A stretch of DNA of 64,000 nt, taken from Musicola paradisiaca NCPPB 2511. GTDB taxonomy: Bacteria > Pseudomonadota > Gammaproteobacteria > Enterobacterales > Enterobacteriaceae. Every line of letters begins with the position of its first letter. The first letter of the stretch is position 1. The DNA is taken from the NCBI RefSeq assembly GCF_000400505.1, contig NZ_CM001857.1:3127836-3191835 (forward strand). Reading direction: 5' to 3'. Position numbers and translations under genes: made by a program. Of the stretch, positions 10,523 to 20,953 are shown piece by piece. The notes under the pieces were generated by a model, which searched no databases, was not told where the DNA came from, and was given only the letters and a program-made list of their open reading frames with translations.

Positions 10523-13500
10523 AGTTCTTCGCACTGTTCATCCAACGGCCGGTCGCCACCACGCTGTTGGCGCTGGCGATTACCCTGTGCGGCGTGCTTG
10601 GCTACCGGCTATTGCCGGTATCGCCGCTGCCTCAGGTGGATTTTCCGGTTATCGCAGTGACGGCAACCCTGTCGGGCGCCTCGCCGGAAACCATGGCGTC
10701 ATCGGTGGCGACCCCGCTGGAACGATCGCTGGGACGTATTGCCGGCATCAATGAAATGACCTCCATGAGTTCGCTGGGCAGTACCCGCATCATTCTGCAA
10801 TTTGCCCTGGATCGCGATATCAACGGCGCCGCCCGCGATGTCCAGGCCGCCATCAACGCCGCGCAAAGCTTATTGCCCAGCAACATGGCGAGCCGCCCCT
10901 ATTATCGCAAGGTCAATCCATCCGACGCGCCGATCGTGATTCTGACGCTGACCTCCGATACCTACGGCCCAGGCCAGCTCTATGACTACGCCTCCACCCA
11001 AATCGCCCAGCGCGTCTCGCAAATCGAAGGGGTGGGTGATGTCACCATCGGCGGCAGTTCCCTGCCCGCCGTTCGGGTATCGCTGAACCCACAGGCGTTA
11101 TTCAATCAGGGGGTATCGCTGGACGAAGTCCGCCAGTCCATCGCTCAGGCCAACGTGCGTCAGCCGGTGGGGAGTCTGGACAACGGCGACATCCACTACC
11201 AGATTCAGACCAACGATGAATTGAAGACCGCCGATGCCTATCGTTCGTTGATTGTTCATTACAACAACGGCGCGCCGGTACGTCTCAGCGATGTCGCCGG
11301 CGTCAGGGATTCGGTACAGAACGTCCTGAACGCCGGGATGACCAACGCCAAACCGGCGGTGTTGATCCTGATCCGACGCGCGCCGGACGCCAATATCATC
11401 TCCACCGTCGATAATATCCGCGCCTCATTGCCGGAATTACGCACACTGTTGCCCGCGTCCATCAACATGGAGGTCGCACAGGATCGCTCCCCCACGATTC
11501 GTGCGTCACTACGTGATGTGGAGCGCTCGCTGACGATCGCCGTTTCGCTGGTGATTCTGGTGGTGTTTCTGTTCCTGCGTTCCGGCCGCGCCACGCTGAT
11601 ACCGGCCATCGCCGTGCCGGTGTCGCTGATCGGTACATTTGCCGCCATGTATCTCTGCGGTTTCAGCCTCAACAACTTATCGCTGATGGCGCTGACCGTC
11701 GCCACCGGCTTTGTGGTGGATGACGCTATCGTCGTGCTGGAAAACATTTCCCGCCACATCGAAGCCGGTATGAAACCGTTGCAGGCCTCACTGCAAGGGG
11801 TGCGGGAAGTGGGTTTTACCGTGGTGTCCATGAGTCTGTCGCTGATCGCAGTGTTTATTCCGCTGCTGCTGATGAGTGGGCTGCCGGGGCGCCTGTTTCG
11901 CGAATTTTCCGTCACGCTGTCGGTCGCGATCCTGATCTCTCTGCTGGTGTCCATCACCCTGACGCCCATGATGTGCTCCCGTCTGCTGCGTGCCCACCCG
12001 GTGCGCAGCCAGCCGCGCAAGCGCGGTTTCAACCGCGTGCTGCTGAGCGTGCAGCAAGGCTATGGCCGTTCGCTGCGATGGGTATTGAATCACTCGCGCT
12101 GGGTTCTGATGGTGCTGCTGGGTACCATCGCTCTGAGTGTCTGGCTGTACATCAGCATTCCCAAGACCTTCTTCCCGGAGCAGGACACCGGGCGCCTGAT
12201 GGGGTTCATCCAGGCGGATCAGAGCATTTCGTTCCAGGCGATGAAGGGCAAGTTGCAGGACTTTATGAAAATCGTGCGGGACGATCCGGCGGTAGATAAT
12301 GTCACCGGCTTTACCGGCGGGATGCGTACCAATAGCGGCTCGATGTTTATCAGTCTCAAGCCCTTGTCCGAACGCGACGTCACCGCCCAGCAGGTGATTA
12401 CCCGTCTACGCGAAAAACTCTCGAAAGAACCGGGCGCCAACCTGTATCTGATGGCGGTACAGGATGTACGTATCGGCGGCCGCGAAGCCAACGCCGGCTA
12501 TCAATATTCCCTGTTGTCCGATGATCTGGCGGTGCTGCGCAGTTGGGAGCCTAAAATTCGCGACGCACTGAGTAAGTTGCCGCAATTGGCCGACGTCAGT
12601 TCCGATCAGCAGGATAAAGGGGCGGAAATGATGCTGGAATACGATCGTGACGCCATCGCACGTCTCGGCATCAGCGTTGCCAGCGTCAACGCCTTATTGA
12701 ATGACGCCTTCGGCCAGCGCCAGATCTCCACCATTTACCAGCCGATGAACCAGTACAAAGTGGTGATGGAGGTGGATTCCGCCTACACCCAGGATCCGTC
12801 ATCACTGGAAAAAATGTTTGTGATCAACAGTGATGGCAAACCGATACCGCTGTCGTTTTTCGCCCACTGGCGGCCGGCCAACACGCCGCTGGCGGTGAAC
12901 CATCAAGGGTTGTCGGCGGCGGCCACCATCGCCTTCAACCTGCCGGACGGCGCCAGCCTGTCGGACGCGACCGACGCCATCCAGCGCACCATGACCGCGC
13001 TGGGGGTGCCCTCTTCGATCCGTGGTCAATTCGCCGGTACCGCGCTGGCGTTCCAGCAGTCGCAGCATTCTCAGGTGATCCTGATCATCGCCGCGATCAT
13101 TACGGTGTATATCGTGCTGGGGATTCTGTACGAAAACTACGTCCATCCGCTGACGATCCTCTCCACCCTGCCCTCCGCCGGCGTGGGCGCGCTGATGGCG
13201 CTGGAGCTGTTCGGCAAACCGTTCAGCCTGATTGCGCTCATCGGTATCATGCTGCTGATCGGGATTGTGAAGAAGAACGCCATCATGATGGTGGATTTTG
13301 CTCAGGTGGCGCAGCGTGAGGGAAAACTGTCGGCGCAGGAGGCGATTTTCCGCGCCTGCATGTTGCGTTTCCGGCCAATCATGATGACCACCATGGCGGC
13401 GCTGTTCGGCGCACTGCCACTGGTTCTGGGCAGCGGCGACGGCGCGGAACTGCGGCAGCCGCTGGGAATCACGATTGTCGGTGGGCTGGTGATGAGCCAG

Positions 13501-13611
13501 CTGCTGACGCTGTATACGACGCCGGTGGTCTATCTGTTTTTCGATCGCCTGCGTCGGCGTTCCGGCACACAGACCGAAACCGGGCTCACCCAGGCCGAGC
13601 CCGGCGAATAG
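10519..13611 (+). CDS. mdtC: RND multidrug transporter subunit MdtC
   Basis: Second RND subunit, partner of MdtB. It begins with GTG at 10519 behind AAGGAGAGG, inside the last codons of mdtB. The 1030 residues carry the same duplicated layout: [20 protein letters not shown], the Asp pair in [20 protein letters not shown], and the C-terminal [21 protein letters not shown] and [22 protein letters not shown] 60-base gap with a strong hairpin separates it from mdtD, the only real gap among the pump genes. Confidence 0.97.
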   Translation: MKFFALFIQRPVATTLLALAITLCGVLGYRLLPVSPLPQVDFPVIAVTATLSGASPETMASSVATPLERSLGRIAGINEMTSMSSLGSTRIILQFALDRDINGAARDVQAAINAAQSLLPSNMASRPYYRKVNPSDAPIVILTLTSDTYGPGQLYDYASTQIAQRVSQIEGVGDVTIGGSSLPAVRVSLNPQALFNQGVSLDEVRQSIAQANVRQPVGSLDNGDIHYQIQTNDELKTADAYRSLIVHYNNGAPVRLSDVAGVRDSVQNVLNAGMTNAKPAVLILIRRAPDANIISTVDNIRASLPELRTLLPASINMEVAQDRSPTIRASLRDVERSLTIAVSLVILVVFLFLRSGRATLIPAIAVPVSLIGTFAAMYLCGFSLNNLSLMALTVATGFVVDDAIVVLENISRHIEAGMKPLQASLQGVREVGFTVVSMSLSLIAVFIPLLLMSGLPGRLFREFSVTLSVAILISLLVSITLTPMMCSRLLRAHPVRSQPRKRGFNRVLLSVQQGYGRSLRWVLNHSRWVLMVLLGTIALSVWLYISIPKTFFPEQDTGRLMGFIQADQSISFQAMKGKLQDFMKIVRDDPAVDNVTGFTGGMRTNSGSMFISLKPLSERDVTAQQVITRLREKLSKEPGANLYLMAVQDVRIGGREANAGYQYSLLSDDLAVLRSWEPKIRDALSKLPQLADVSSDQQDKGAEMMLEYDRDAIARLGISVASVNALLNDAFGQRQISTIYQPMNQYKVVMEVDSAYTQDPSSLEKMFVINSDGKPIPLSFFAHWRPANTPLAVNHQGLSAAATIAFNLPDGASLSDATDAIQRTMTALGVPSSIRGQFAGTALAFQQSQHSQVILIIAAIITVYIVLGILYENYVHPLTILSTLPSAGVGALMALELFGKPFSLIALIGIMLLIGIVKKNAIMMVDFAQVAQREGKLSAQEAIFRACMLRFRPIMMTTMAALFGALPLVLGSGDGAELRQPLGITIVGGLVMSQLLTLYTTPVVYLFFDRLRRRSGTQTETGLTQAEPGE

Positions 13612-13638
13612 CGAGCTAAGGGCCATTAGCCGCCAGCA

Positions 13639-13664
13639 CAGACGCCGGGATTGCCCGGCGTCTG
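13639..13664 (+). terminator. Hairpin between mdtC and mdtD (possible attenuator)
   Basis: CAGACGCCGGG (13639-13649) and CCCGGCGTCTG (13654-13664) are perfectly complementary with a four-base loop, followed by TTTACC. The stem is as strong as an intrinsic terminator but the U run is only three bases. It could lower expression of mdtD-baeSR relative to mdtABC or protect the upstream mRNA. Confidence 0.6.
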
Positions 13665-13703
13665 TTTACCATGAATGACATGACCCAAGGAGTATTCCCA
13701 TCC

Positions 13704-15107
13704 ATGACCGACTCGCCTGCTGCCGTTCGCTGGCAACTGTGGATCGTGGCCTTCGGCTTTTTCATGCAGACACTGGATACCACCATCGTCAACACGGCAT
13801 TACCGTCGATGGCGGTCAGCCTGAACGAAAGTCCGCTACATATGCACGCGGTGATTGTCGCCTATGTGCTGACCGTCGCCATGGTGCTGCCCGCCAGCGG
13901 TTGGCTGGCGGATAGACTCGGTGTGCGCAATGTATTTTTATCCGCCATCCTGTTGTTCAGCCTCGGCTCGCTGCTGTGCGCCCGTTCGGAAACCCTCAAC
14001 GAACTGTTGCTATCGCGCGTGGCGCAGGGGATCGGCGGCGCGATGATGGTGCCCATCGGCCGGTTGACCGTGATGAAACTGGTGCCCAGAGATCAGTACA
14101 TGGCGGCGATGACCTTCGTGACCCTACCAGGGCAGATCGGCCCGTTGATGGGGCCGTCGCTCGGCGGTTTTCTGGTGCAGTACGCCAGCTGGCACTGGAT
14201 CTTCCTGATCAATATTCCGGTGGGCATTATCGGCGCCATCGCCACCGGGCTGCTGATGCCCAATTTCACCATGCCCGCCCGACGCTTCGACCTGCGTGGT
14301 TTTTTCTGTTTAGTCGTCTGTATGGCGACCTTGACGCTGGCGTTGGATGGGCAAAAAAGCCTGGGTTTTTCGCCCGCGATGATCACCGCGCTGATCGGCA
14401 CCGGCAGCCTGGCGCTGGCGGGTTACTGGCTGCACGCCAGACACAACGAACAGGCGCTGTTCAACCTGCGGCTGTTCAACACTCACAGCTTTACCATCGG
14501 GTTGTTCGGCGGCTGGCTGGCGCGCATCGGCAGCGGCATGTTGCCCTTTATGACGCCGGTCTTCCTGCAACTCGGCCTGGGTTACTCGCCGTTCCATGCC
14601 GGCCTGATGATGATCCCGCTGGTGATGGGCAATATGGGGATGAAACGACTGGTGGTGAAGATCGTCAACCGTTTCGGGTATCGCAACGTGCTGATCGCCT
14701 CGACGCTGATGTTGGCGATCGCGTCCCTCCTGTTCGCGCTGGTGGCGATGATGAACTGGCGCTGGCTGATGCCTTGCGTGCTGTTTATAGTCGGTATGGT
14801 CAACGGCATTCGTTTCTCCACCATGAATACCCTGACGCTGAAAGACCTGCCGGATGACCTTGCCAGCGGCGGCAACAGCCTGCTGTCGATGTCGATGCAG
14901 TTGTCCACCAGCATGGGGGTCAGTATCGCCGGCCTGCTGTTGGGGCTGTTCGCGCACCAGCATCTGGTCGCCGGAACGGCGGAAACCAATATCATCTTCC
15001 TCTATACCTATCTGTGTATGGCGGCCGTCATGGCGTTTCCGGCGTTGATATTCAGCCGGGCGCCCGCCGACATTCTGCAACAGGCAACATTGCCGCGTCG
15101 TTCATGA
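13704..15107 (+). CDS. mdtD: MFS transporter MdtD
   Basis: Drug:H+ antiporter of the 14-TM MFS family (DHA2), encoded in the mdtABC operon; in E. coli its export role is less clear than that of MdtABC. The sequence starts [35 protein letters not shown], with the DHA2 motif in the first helix. The Gly-rich [13 protein letters not shown] loop follows, then [20 protein letters not shown] (motif C). Start at 13704 is preferred because AAGGAG lies 11 bases upstream and the result (467 residues) begins like E. coli MdtD; an in-frame ATG at 13671 lacks a ribosome site. Its stop overlaps the region of baeS initiation. Confidence 0.94.
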   Translation: MTDSPAAVRWQLWIVAFGFFMQTLDTTIVNTALPSMAVSLNESPLHMHAVIVAYVLTVAMVLPASGWLADRLGVRNVFLSAILLFSLGSLLCARSETLNELLLSRVAQGIGGAMMVPIGRLTVMKLVPRDQYMAAMTFVTLPGQIGPLMGPSLGGFLVQYASWHWIFLINIPVGIIGAIATGLLMPNFTMPARRFDLRGFFCLVVCMATLTLALDGQKSLGFSPAMITALIGTGSLALAGYWLHARHNEQALFNLRLFNTHSFTIGLFGGWLARIGSGMLPFMTPVFLQLGLGYSPFHAGLMMIPLVMGNMGMKRLVVKIVNRFGYRNVLIASTLMLAIASLLFALVAMMNWRWLMPCVLFIVGMVNGIRFSTMNTLTLKDLPDDLASGGNSLLSMSMQLSTSMGVSIAGLLLGLFAHQHLVAGTAETNIIFLYTYLCMAAVMAFPALIFSRAPADILQQATLPRRS

Positions 15108-15115
15108 GGCCCGCC

Positions 15116-16477
15116 ATGAAATTCGGAATCGCCGCCAGACAGTTTCTCGCTATCTTCATCACCAGCATGCTGGTGCTGATCATCATGCATTTTGGCGTGC
15201 GGATAAGTTTTGAAAAAGGCTTCATCGACTATATCCGCCGCAGCAACGAGCAGCGCATCACGCAGCTTAAAGGGTTAGTGGAAGAACAGTATCAGCAACA
15301 CGGCAGTTGGGAGTTTTTGCGGAATAATGAACGCGGCATTTTTTCCATGATCCGCTCGCTGGAACAAAGCAACGATGGGGCGCTACATGGTTGGCGAACC
15401 CGATTTTGGGTCATGGACACCAATGACCAGCGTCTGCTTGGGCCGCCGATAGCGATTCCGGCAGGCAGCAGTTGGCAACCCTTCCGTTACAAAAATCAGA
15501 TCGTCGGCTGGATGGTCAGCGCGCCGATCGATGGCCTGACCCGCAATGCGGATATCAGCTTTGATAGTCAGCAACAACGTACCAGTTGGTTGATTGTCGG
15601 CTTCTCCACACTGCTGGCCATCGTCGTCACCTGGCTGATGTCTCGCGGTCTGTTGGCACCGGTAAAACGGCTGGTGGACGGCATCCATCAATTGGCGGGG
15701 GGGAATTTCAGCGCCCGAGTGACCGCCAGCGGCCGCGATGAATTGGGACGTCTGGCACAGGATTTTAACCAACTGGCGTCTGCACTGGAAAAAAACGAGC
15801 AGTCGCGCCGGGCGTTCATGGCGGATGTCTCCCATGAGTTGCGCACGCCGCTGGCAGTATTGCGCGGTGAGCTGGAAGCGCTGCAGGACGGTGTCCGACG
15901 ACCCGACGCCTCCGCGTTTCATTCGTTGCAGATGGAAGTGGAAATCCTGACCAAACTGGTGAATGACCTGCATCAACTGTCGTTGTCTGATCTGGGTGCG
16001 CTGGCCTACCGCAAAATGCCGGTGGCGGCCATCGACTTGTTGCAGCAATCCGTGGCGCTCTACCGGGAGCGTTTTCAGCACAAGGGCATCACGCTGACGA
16101 CACGTTTCGGCGTCGACGAGAACACCGTATTCGGTGATCCGGATCGGCTCAGTCAGTTGTTCAACAATCTGCTGGAAAACAGCCTGCGCTATACTGACGA
16201 TCACGGTCGGCTGGAAGTGGAAACAGAATGGCATCCTCAGCGGTTGATGATCCACTGGCGCGACAGCGCACCCGGTATCACCGACGAGCAGCTATCGCTG
16301 ATTTTTGAACGTTTTTATCGTGCGGAAAACTCCCGTAACCGCGCCAGCGGCGGCTCAGGGCTGGGGCTCGCCATCTGCGCCAATATCGTCGAGGCGCATA
16401 ACGGCCGGCTTTACGCCGCACACTCACCGCTCGGCGGCGTACAAATTACCGTCGAACTTCCGTTGCATACGCGCTGA
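15116..16477 (+). CDS. baeS: Envelope-stress sensor kinase BaeS
   Basis: Histidine kinase that senses toxic compounds and envelope damage and phosphorylates BaeR. Residues in order: TM1 (about 8-30), periplasmic sensor (31-155), TM2 (about 157-178), HAMP ([22 protein letters not shown], about 181-235), and HisKA with phospho-acceptor His240 in [16 protein letters not shown]. The ATPase domain has N-box [13 protein letters not shown] and G-box GSGLGLAIC. Two in-frame starts are possible: 15104 (ATGA overlap with the mdtD stop) and 15116, which has GAGG at proper distance and gives [10 protein letters not shown] as in E. coli. The second, 453 residues, is given. Confidence 0.95.
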   Translation: MKFGIAARQFLAIFITSMLVLIIMHFGVRISFEKGFIDYIRRSNEQRITQLKGLVEEQYQQHGSWEFLRNNERGIFSMIRSLEQSNDGALHGWRTRFWVMDTNDQRLLGPPIAIPAGSSWQPFRYKNQIVGWMVSAPIDGLTRNADISFDSQQQRTSWLIVGFSTLLAIVVTWLMSRGLLAPVKRLVDGIHQLAGGNFSARVTASGRDELGRLAQDFNQLASALEKNEQSRRAFMADVSHELRTPLAVLRGELEALQDGVRRPDASAFHSLQMEVEILTKLVNDLHQLSLSDLGALAYRKMPVAAIDLLQQSVALYRERFQHKGITLTTRFGVDENTVFGDPDRLSQLFNNLLENSLRYTDDHGRLEVETEWHPQRLMIHWRDSAPGITDEQLSLIFERFYRAENSRNRASGGSGLGLAICANIVEAHNGRLYAAHSPLGGVQITVELPLHTR

Positions 16478-16494
16478 ATACAAGAGGTATCGTA

Positions 16495-17226
16495 ATGACT
16501 GCGACATCCGCCGCTCCAGCCACCGATGACACATTGCCGGTACTGATCGTGGAAGATGAACCCAAACTTGGCCAGTTGCTGGTGGATTACCTACAGGCAT
16601 CCGGCTATGCGACACACTGGTTGACCCAGGGTAATGATGTCGAGCCCTGGGTCAGGGCGCATCCTTGCCGCCTGGTGCTGCTGGATCTGATGCTGCCCGG
16701 CCGCGATGGGCTGTCTTTGTGTCAGGCGATACGCGGTTTCTCCAATGTGCCCATCATCATGGTCACGGCACGGACGGAAGAGATCGATCGCTTGCTGGGG
16801 CTGGAGATCGGCGCTGACGACTATATCTGTAAACCCTACAGCCCGCGCGAAGTGGTGGCCAGAGTCAAAACCCTGTTGCGCCGCTGCCATTGGCAATCGG
16901 AGCCTACCGCCGTCACCGATCGCCCTGCATTGTTGATCGACCAATACCGTTATCAGGCCAGCTATCTGGGCCGCAATCTCGATTTAACGCCCGCCGAATT
17001 CCGGTTACTGAGAATTCTCTCCGCCGAGCCTAATCGGGTATTTTCCCGCGAACAGTTGCTGGACAACCTGTACGACGACTACCGCGTCGTCACCGATCGC
17101 ACCATCGACAGCCACATCAAGAATCTGCGTCGCAAACTGGAGCAGTTCGATCAGGAAACGTCATTTATCCGCACCGTCTACGGTATCGGCTACCGCTGGG
17201 AAGCGGCCGCCAGTCAGGAGGTGTAA
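16495..17226 (+). CDS. baeR: Envelope-stress response regulator BaeR
   Basis: OmpR/PhoB-family regulator that activates mdtABCD, acrD and spy-type genes in E. coli. The receiver domain (about 15-130) has the acidic pocket IVEDEP, phospho-acceptor Asp64 in [12 protein letters not shown], Thr in MVTARTEE and Lys in [11 protein letters not shown]. The winged helix domain (about 140-240) has [28 protein letters not shown] and [15 protein letters not shown]. Starts 17 bases after baeS with GAGG upstream; 243 residues. Last gene of the operon, so the pump and its regulators are co-transcribed and probably autoactivated. Confidence 0.96.
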   Translation: MTATSAAPATDDTLPVLIVEDEPKLGQLLVDYLQASGYATHWLTQGNDVEPWVRAHPCRLVLLDLMLPGRDGLSLCQAIRGFSNVPIIMVTARTEEIDRLLGLEIGADDYICKPYSPREVVARVKTLLRRCHWQSEPTAVTDRPALLIDQYRYQASYLGRNLDLTPAEFRLLRILSAEPNRVFSREQLLDNLYDDYRVVTDRTIDSHIKNLRRKLEQFDQETSFIRTVYGIGYRWEAAASQEV

Positions 17227-17344
17227 CCCTATCCGTGGTGGCGTCAAAGAAACTGTTCAACTTCGTTAAAAATTTACGATAGGACTGCCCAACCCCGCTC
17301 GCTAACATAGTCGACGGGCAAATATCACAGTAACGAGGTCGAAC

Positions 17345-18307
17345 ATGTCGGGTTTGGTAAACGGAAAATGGGTGGATGGCGATGTCGCGGCGGAGGAGAT
17401 CAAAAACGGTGCGTTTCACCGCCAGGAGACCCGATTCCGGGAGACGGCATTAGTCCCGGAAGCCGGGCGTTATCAGCTTTTTGTTTCCTACCTCTGCCCC
17501 TGGGCGTCGCGGACACTGATTTTCCGTGCGTTGAAGGGGCTGGAATCCATCGTCGCCGTCTCCGTTGCTGAACCCACGATTGGCGAACAAGGCTGGGAAT
17601 TCCGTACCCCGCAAGACGCCGGGGAACGTCTCGAACCGGTGCGTTACGTGCACCAGCTCTACACCGCCAGCGATGCCCACTACACCGGCAAGGTTTCCGT
17701 GCCGGTGCTCTGGGATCGCAACACCGGCCGCATCGTTAACAATGAATCCTCGGACATTATCCGTATCCTCAATCAGGCGTTCGATGCGCTGACCGGCAAC
17801 CGGCTGGATCTCTACCCCACCGAACGCCAGGCAGACATCGACCGCTGGAACACATTGATTTACGACAATATCAACAACGGCGTGTATAAAACCGGCTTTG
17901 CCAAAACCCAGGAGCATTACGACGCCGCCGTCACTGCGCTGTTCAACGCACTGGATACCGTCGAAGCCCACCTGGCGACGCACCGCTATCTGGCCGGCGA
18001 TACGCTGACCGAAGCCGACTGGCGCCTGTTTGTAACCCTGGTGCGTTTCGATACCGCTTATCACGGCGCCTTCAAATGCAACATCCGCCGTCTGGAGGAT
18101 TATCCGCACCTCTCGGGCTACCTGCGCGAGCTGTACCAGTGGCCGGGCATCAGCGAAACGGTCAATTTACCGCACATCAAGGCGGGTTATTACAGCATCC
18201 GCTGGCTGAATCCCACCGGGATCGTACCGAAAGGCCCGACGGTGGACTTCACCCGTCCCCACCTGCGCGATCGCGTCGGCCCTTCCGCCGGCATTCTCTC
18301 CCGCTGA
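17345..18307 (+). CDS. Glutathionyl-hydroquinone reductase (Xi-class GST, YqjG/ECM4 type)
   Basis: Cytosolic enzyme of the Xi class that removes glutathione from glutathionyl-hydroquinones. The 320 residues contain the class signature: catalytic Cys51 in YLCPWASR, then GWEFRTPQD and VPVLWDRNTGRIVNNESSDIIRIL (glutathione site), and a helical C-terminal domain with NNGVYKTGFAKTQEHYD, TEADWRLFVTLVRFDTAYHGAFKCN and IKAGYYS. Length matches E. coli YqjG (328). The YqjG subtype is likely, but a second paralogue may exist elsewhere, so no symbol is given. Monocistronic between baeR and trhP. Confidence 0.9.
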   Translation: MSGLVNGKWVDGDVAAEEIKNGAFHRQETRFRETALVPEAGRYQLFVSYLCPWASRTLIFRALKGLESIVAVSVAEPTIGEQGWEFRTPQDAGERLEPVRYVHQLYTASDAHYTGKVSVPVLWDRNTGRIVNNESSDIIRILNQAFDALTGNRLDLYPTERQADIDRWNTLIYDNINNGVYKTGFAKTQEHYDAAVTALFNALDTVEAHLATHRYLAGDTLTEADWRLFVTLVRFDTAYHGAFKCNIRRLEDYPHLSGYLRELYQWPGISETVNLPHIKAGYYSIRWLNPTGIVPKGPTVDFTRPHLRDRVGPSAGILSR

Positions 18308-18595
18308 CACCCTCGACGCCCCGCCGCTTTATGCCGGTATCCCGGGATAAAGCGGCGGCACGGCCACCGCCCCTTTTCCTGACGTGTCTTTCCGCCCGAG
18401 CGTCAATCCGCCTGGCACCGTCGCCTTTGGCGGCAATTCAATGCCTGCGCCGCGTCACCCGTGCCCGGCATAGCCGGTAGCGGTACTTTTCCTCGGCGAA
18501 CTACTGATTTTTCCCGCCGTTGGCGTTAGAATCGCCCGCCTTTACTGCTTCCGTTCGGGAGCAGCCTGACCTGCGATCAGACATTGAGAGATACC

Positions 18596-19957
18596 ATGTT
18601 TAAACCGGAATTACTGTCTCCGGCCGGCACCCTGAAAAATATGCGTTACGCCTTTGCCTACGGCGCCGACGCGATTTATGCCGGCCAACCCCGTTACAGC
18701 CTGCGCGTGCGCAATAACGAGTTCAACCACCAGACGCTGGCTCAGGCGATCGCCGAAGCCCATGAACTGGGGAAAAAATTCTACGTGGTGGTCAATATCG
18801 CGCCCCACAACGCCAAGCTGAAAACCTTCCTGCGCGATCTGCAACCAGTCGTGGAAATGAATCCGGATGCGCTGATCATGTCCGACCCGGGGTTGATCAT
18901 GCTGGTACGGGAAAACTTCCCGCAGATGCCGATCCACCTCTCCGTTCAAGCCAATGCCGTCAACTGGGCCACCGTTAAATTCTGGCAACAGATGGGGCTG
19001 AGCCGCGTGATCCTGTCCCGCGAGCTGTCGCTGGAAGAAATCGAAGAAATTCGCACCCAGGTACCGGAAATGGAACTGGAAGTGTTCGTCCACGGCGCAC
19101 TGTGCATGGCCTATTCCGGCCGCTGCCTGCTGTCCGGCTACATCAACAAACGCGACCCCAATCAGGGCACCTGCACCAATGCCTGCCGTTGGGAATACAA
19201 GGTGCAGGAAGGCAAGGAAGACGACGTCGGCAACATTGTGCACATCCATGAGCCTATCGCCGTCACCCAGGTCGATCCGACGCTGGGTATCGGCGCGCCG
19301 ACCGATAAGGTCTTCATGCTGGAAGAGAGCCAGCGTCCGGGCGAATACATGAGCGCGTTTGAAGACGAACACGGCACCTACATCATGAACTCGCGCGATC
19401 TGCGTGCCATCCAGCATGTCGAACGCCTGACCCAGATGCAGGTGCATTCGCTGAAGATCGAAGGCCGCACCAAATCCTTCTACTACTGCGCCCGCACCGC
19501 GCAGGTTTATCGCCGCGCCATTGACGACGCCGCCGCCGGTAAACCGTTCGATCCCACGCTGCTGCAAACGCTGGAAGGGCTGGCGCACCGCGGCTACACC
19601 GAAGGCTTTCTGCGCCGCCATGTCCATGAGGATTATCAAAACTACGACTACGGCTATTCGGTTTCCGACCGTCAGCAGTTTGTCGGCGAGTTCACCGGCG
19701 AACGTCTGAACGGGCTGGCGGCCGTCGCGGTCAAAAACAAATTCTCAGTCGGCGACAGCGTAGAAATGATGACGCCGGGCGGTAATGTGCAGTTCACCAT
19801 TACGCTGATGCAAAACCGCAAAGGGGAAGCGATTGATGTCGCGCCGGGCGACGGGCACACCGTCTATTTGCCGGTGCCGGAAGATATCGCGCTGGATTAC
19901 GCTCTGCTGTTGCGTAACCTGCCGGGCACCAACACCCGTAATCCTCACCTGAAATAA
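18596..19957 (+). CDS. trhP: tRNA uridine hydroxylation protein TrhP (YegQ), U32 family
   Basis: U32 'peptidase' family protein. E. coli TrhP (YegQ) is needed for prephenate-dependent 5-hydroxyuridine formation at tRNA position 34, the first step towards cmo5U/mcmo5U. The sequence follows E. coli YegQ closely: MFKPELLSPAGTLKNMRYAF, GADAIYAGQPRYSLR, VFVHGALCMAYSGRCLLSGY and NQGTCTNACRWEY. The last two contain the Cys residues proposed to bind an Fe-S cluster. The ATG at 18596 gives 453 residues; an in-frame TTG at 18584 is less likely. Its position next to mdtABCD-baeSR is as in E. coli. Confidence 0.94.
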   Translation: MFKPELLSPAGTLKNMRYAFAYGADAIYAGQPRYSLRVRNNEFNHQTLAQAIAEAHELGKKFYVVVNIAPHNAKLKTFLRDLQPVVEMNPDALIMSDPGLIMLVRENFPQMPIHLSVQANAVNWATVKFWQQMGLSRVILSRELSLEEIEEIRTQVPEMELEVFVHGALCMAYSGRCLLSGYINKRDPNQGTCTNACRWEYKVQEGKEDDVGNIVHIHEPIAVTQVDPTLGIGAPTDKVFMLEESQRPGEYMSAFEDEHGTYIMNSRDLRAIQHVERLTQMQVHSLKIEGRTKSFYYCARTAQVYRRAIDDAAAGKPFDPTLLQTLEGLAHRGYTEGFLRRHVHEDYQNYDYGYSVSDRQQFVGEFTGERLNGLAAVAVKNKFSVGDSVEMMTPGGNVQFTITLMQNRKGEAIDVAPGDGHTVYLPVPEDIALDYALLLRNLPGTNTRNPHLK

Positions 19958-19994
19958 GCGGAATACAGCACAATAGCCGCCAGTTGTCGTATTT

Positions 19995-20010
19995 TTAGAA
20001 TCCGATCACA
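19995..20010 (+). promoter_or_regulatory. CRP site of cyaR (class II position)
   Basis: TTAGA-N6-TCACA, with the right half GATCACAT matching the CRP consensus perfectly. The centre (20002.5) is 41.5 bases before the predicted RNA start at 20044, the class II activator position. A -10 element TACTAT lies at 20032-20037, seven bases before the start. Confidence 0.8.
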
Positions 20011-20043
20011 TCAATGACGGCGACAACTGGTTACTATTGCAGC

Positions 20044-20134
20044 GCTGAGAAAATACAGAACGAAAACAAGCGTAGTTATACTACTAGGAACCACCTCCTT
20101 GGCCGGCCCAATCTCCCTTGGGCTGGCTTTTTCT
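20044..20134 (+). ncRNA. cyaR: CyaR small RNA
   Basis: Hfq-dependent sRNA activated by cAMP-CRP; in E. coli it represses ompX, luxS, nadE and yqaE. Shared features with E. coli CyaR: 5' start GCTGAGAAAATAC, the invariant AGGAACCACCTCCTTGGCC pairing region (CCTCC anti-ribosome-site core, 20086-20100), and the 3' stem GCCGGCCCAA-TCTCCC-TTGGGCTGGC (20102-20127), whose loop TCTCCC is also conserved, followed by a U run. It lies downstream of trhP (yegQ), the same locus as in E. coli. The terminator stem has co-varied relative to E. coli, which supports a maintained RNA structure. Confidence 0.92.
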
Positions 20135-20311
20135 TTTTGATTCTAAACTCTTTTTTCCCTACAACCTGCGGTTTATGCTCACCCTCGTCAACCGGCTGCG
20201 GCTACGCCAATGCCGGCCCGGACGCAACCCCGGTCTAAAAGACATGGTGTGTCGTAATGCCGTGTTGTTAAGCGTGATGACGGAGCCGAAACACAGAATG
20301 ATGTTCCAGAG

Positions 20312-20344
20312 CAATTAACACCCGCCGACGCCGGGTGTTAATTG
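20312..20344. terminator. Perfect 13-bp hairpin between cyaR and psiE
   Basis: CAATTAACACCCG (20312-20324) and CGGGTGTTAATTG (20332-20344) pair with a seven-base loop. It follows the psiE stop on the minus strand and probably marks the end of that transcript, though no U run follows. 20135-20311 shows no recognisable gene. Confidence 0.5.
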
Positions 20345-20370
20345 ACCAACATGACACACCTGCCCGTCGC

Positions 20371-20778
20371 TTATTCGCGTTTCAGGCGCGGGCTGTTGGC
20401 CAGATAGAGCGTCACCACCAAAATCAGGATGGCGCCGGCATAGGTCAGGGTATCGATCGGATTTTTGTGATCGACGATGATTAGCCGAATGATGGCGGTA
20501 ATACCGATATAGATGAAATAGCGTAGCGGAAAGTGATATCCAGACGAAAAATACTTCACAATCAATGCAATAAATTCGAAATATAAAAAATAGATCACCA
20601 GGCTCTCGATCAGCATGTAGGAAGATTCCTTCTCATTGCTGACAAACAGTACCGTCGACAGATGCGCAGTCTCCTTGACAAGAAAGATGACCAGCATCAC
20701 CGCCAGTGCCAGCAGCCCGACATTGAGGATCGTCTGTAGTCCCCGGGCAATCATTACCGCACGTATTGAACCCGCCAT
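20371..20778 (-). CDS. psiE: Phosphate-starvation-inducible protein PsiE
   Basis: Small inner-membrane protein of unknown biochemical role, induced by phosphate starvation in E. coli. The 135 residues match E. coli PsiE (136), especially [46 protein letters not shown] and the C-terminal NSPRLKRE. Four hydrophobic segments are visible (about 14-37, 54-73, 80-98, 104-122). The ATG at 20778 is chosen because AAGGAGG lies six bases upstream; the open frame to 20847 has no better site. A combined Pho-box/CRP region lies at 20849-20874. Confidence 0.93.
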   Translation of the reverse strand: MAGSIRAVMIARGLQTILNVGLLALAVMLVIFLVKETAHLSTVLFVSNEKESSYMLIESLVIYFLYFEFIALIVKYFSSGYHFPLRYFIYIGITAIIRLIIVDHKNPIDTLTYAGAILILVVTLYLANSPRLKRE

Positions 20779-20848
20779 GAGCCCCTCCTTAAGTCCACTC
20801 ATCGACACAACCGTGACCGCCAGACTACTGTCCGCAGATGTCGCCACG

Positions 20849-20874
20849 CTGACAATAATCTGACACAGATCACA
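20849..20874 (-). promoter_or_regulatory. Pho box overlapping a CRP site, upstream of psiE
   Basis: On the minus strand two TGTCAG repeats are spaced exactly 11 bases apart with an AT-rich spacer (20849-20865), the PhoB half-site pattern. Overlapping it, TGTGA-N6-TCAGA (20859-20874) resembles a CRP site with one mismatch. E. coli psiE is known to be activated by PhoB and repressed by CRP, so the overlap suggests the same opposing control here. Confidence 0.72.
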
Positions 20875-20953
20875 AAATTAACGGGTAGCGGGCGAGCTGT
20901 CCATGCAATATTTTTCTGCTATTTATCTGATTTTCTTATCCCTTAAGACCCAA

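Noticed and set aside
20014..20238. Small frame spanning the CyaR region
   Set aside because: Its bases are explained by the sRNA and its promoter; the translation is low-complexity.
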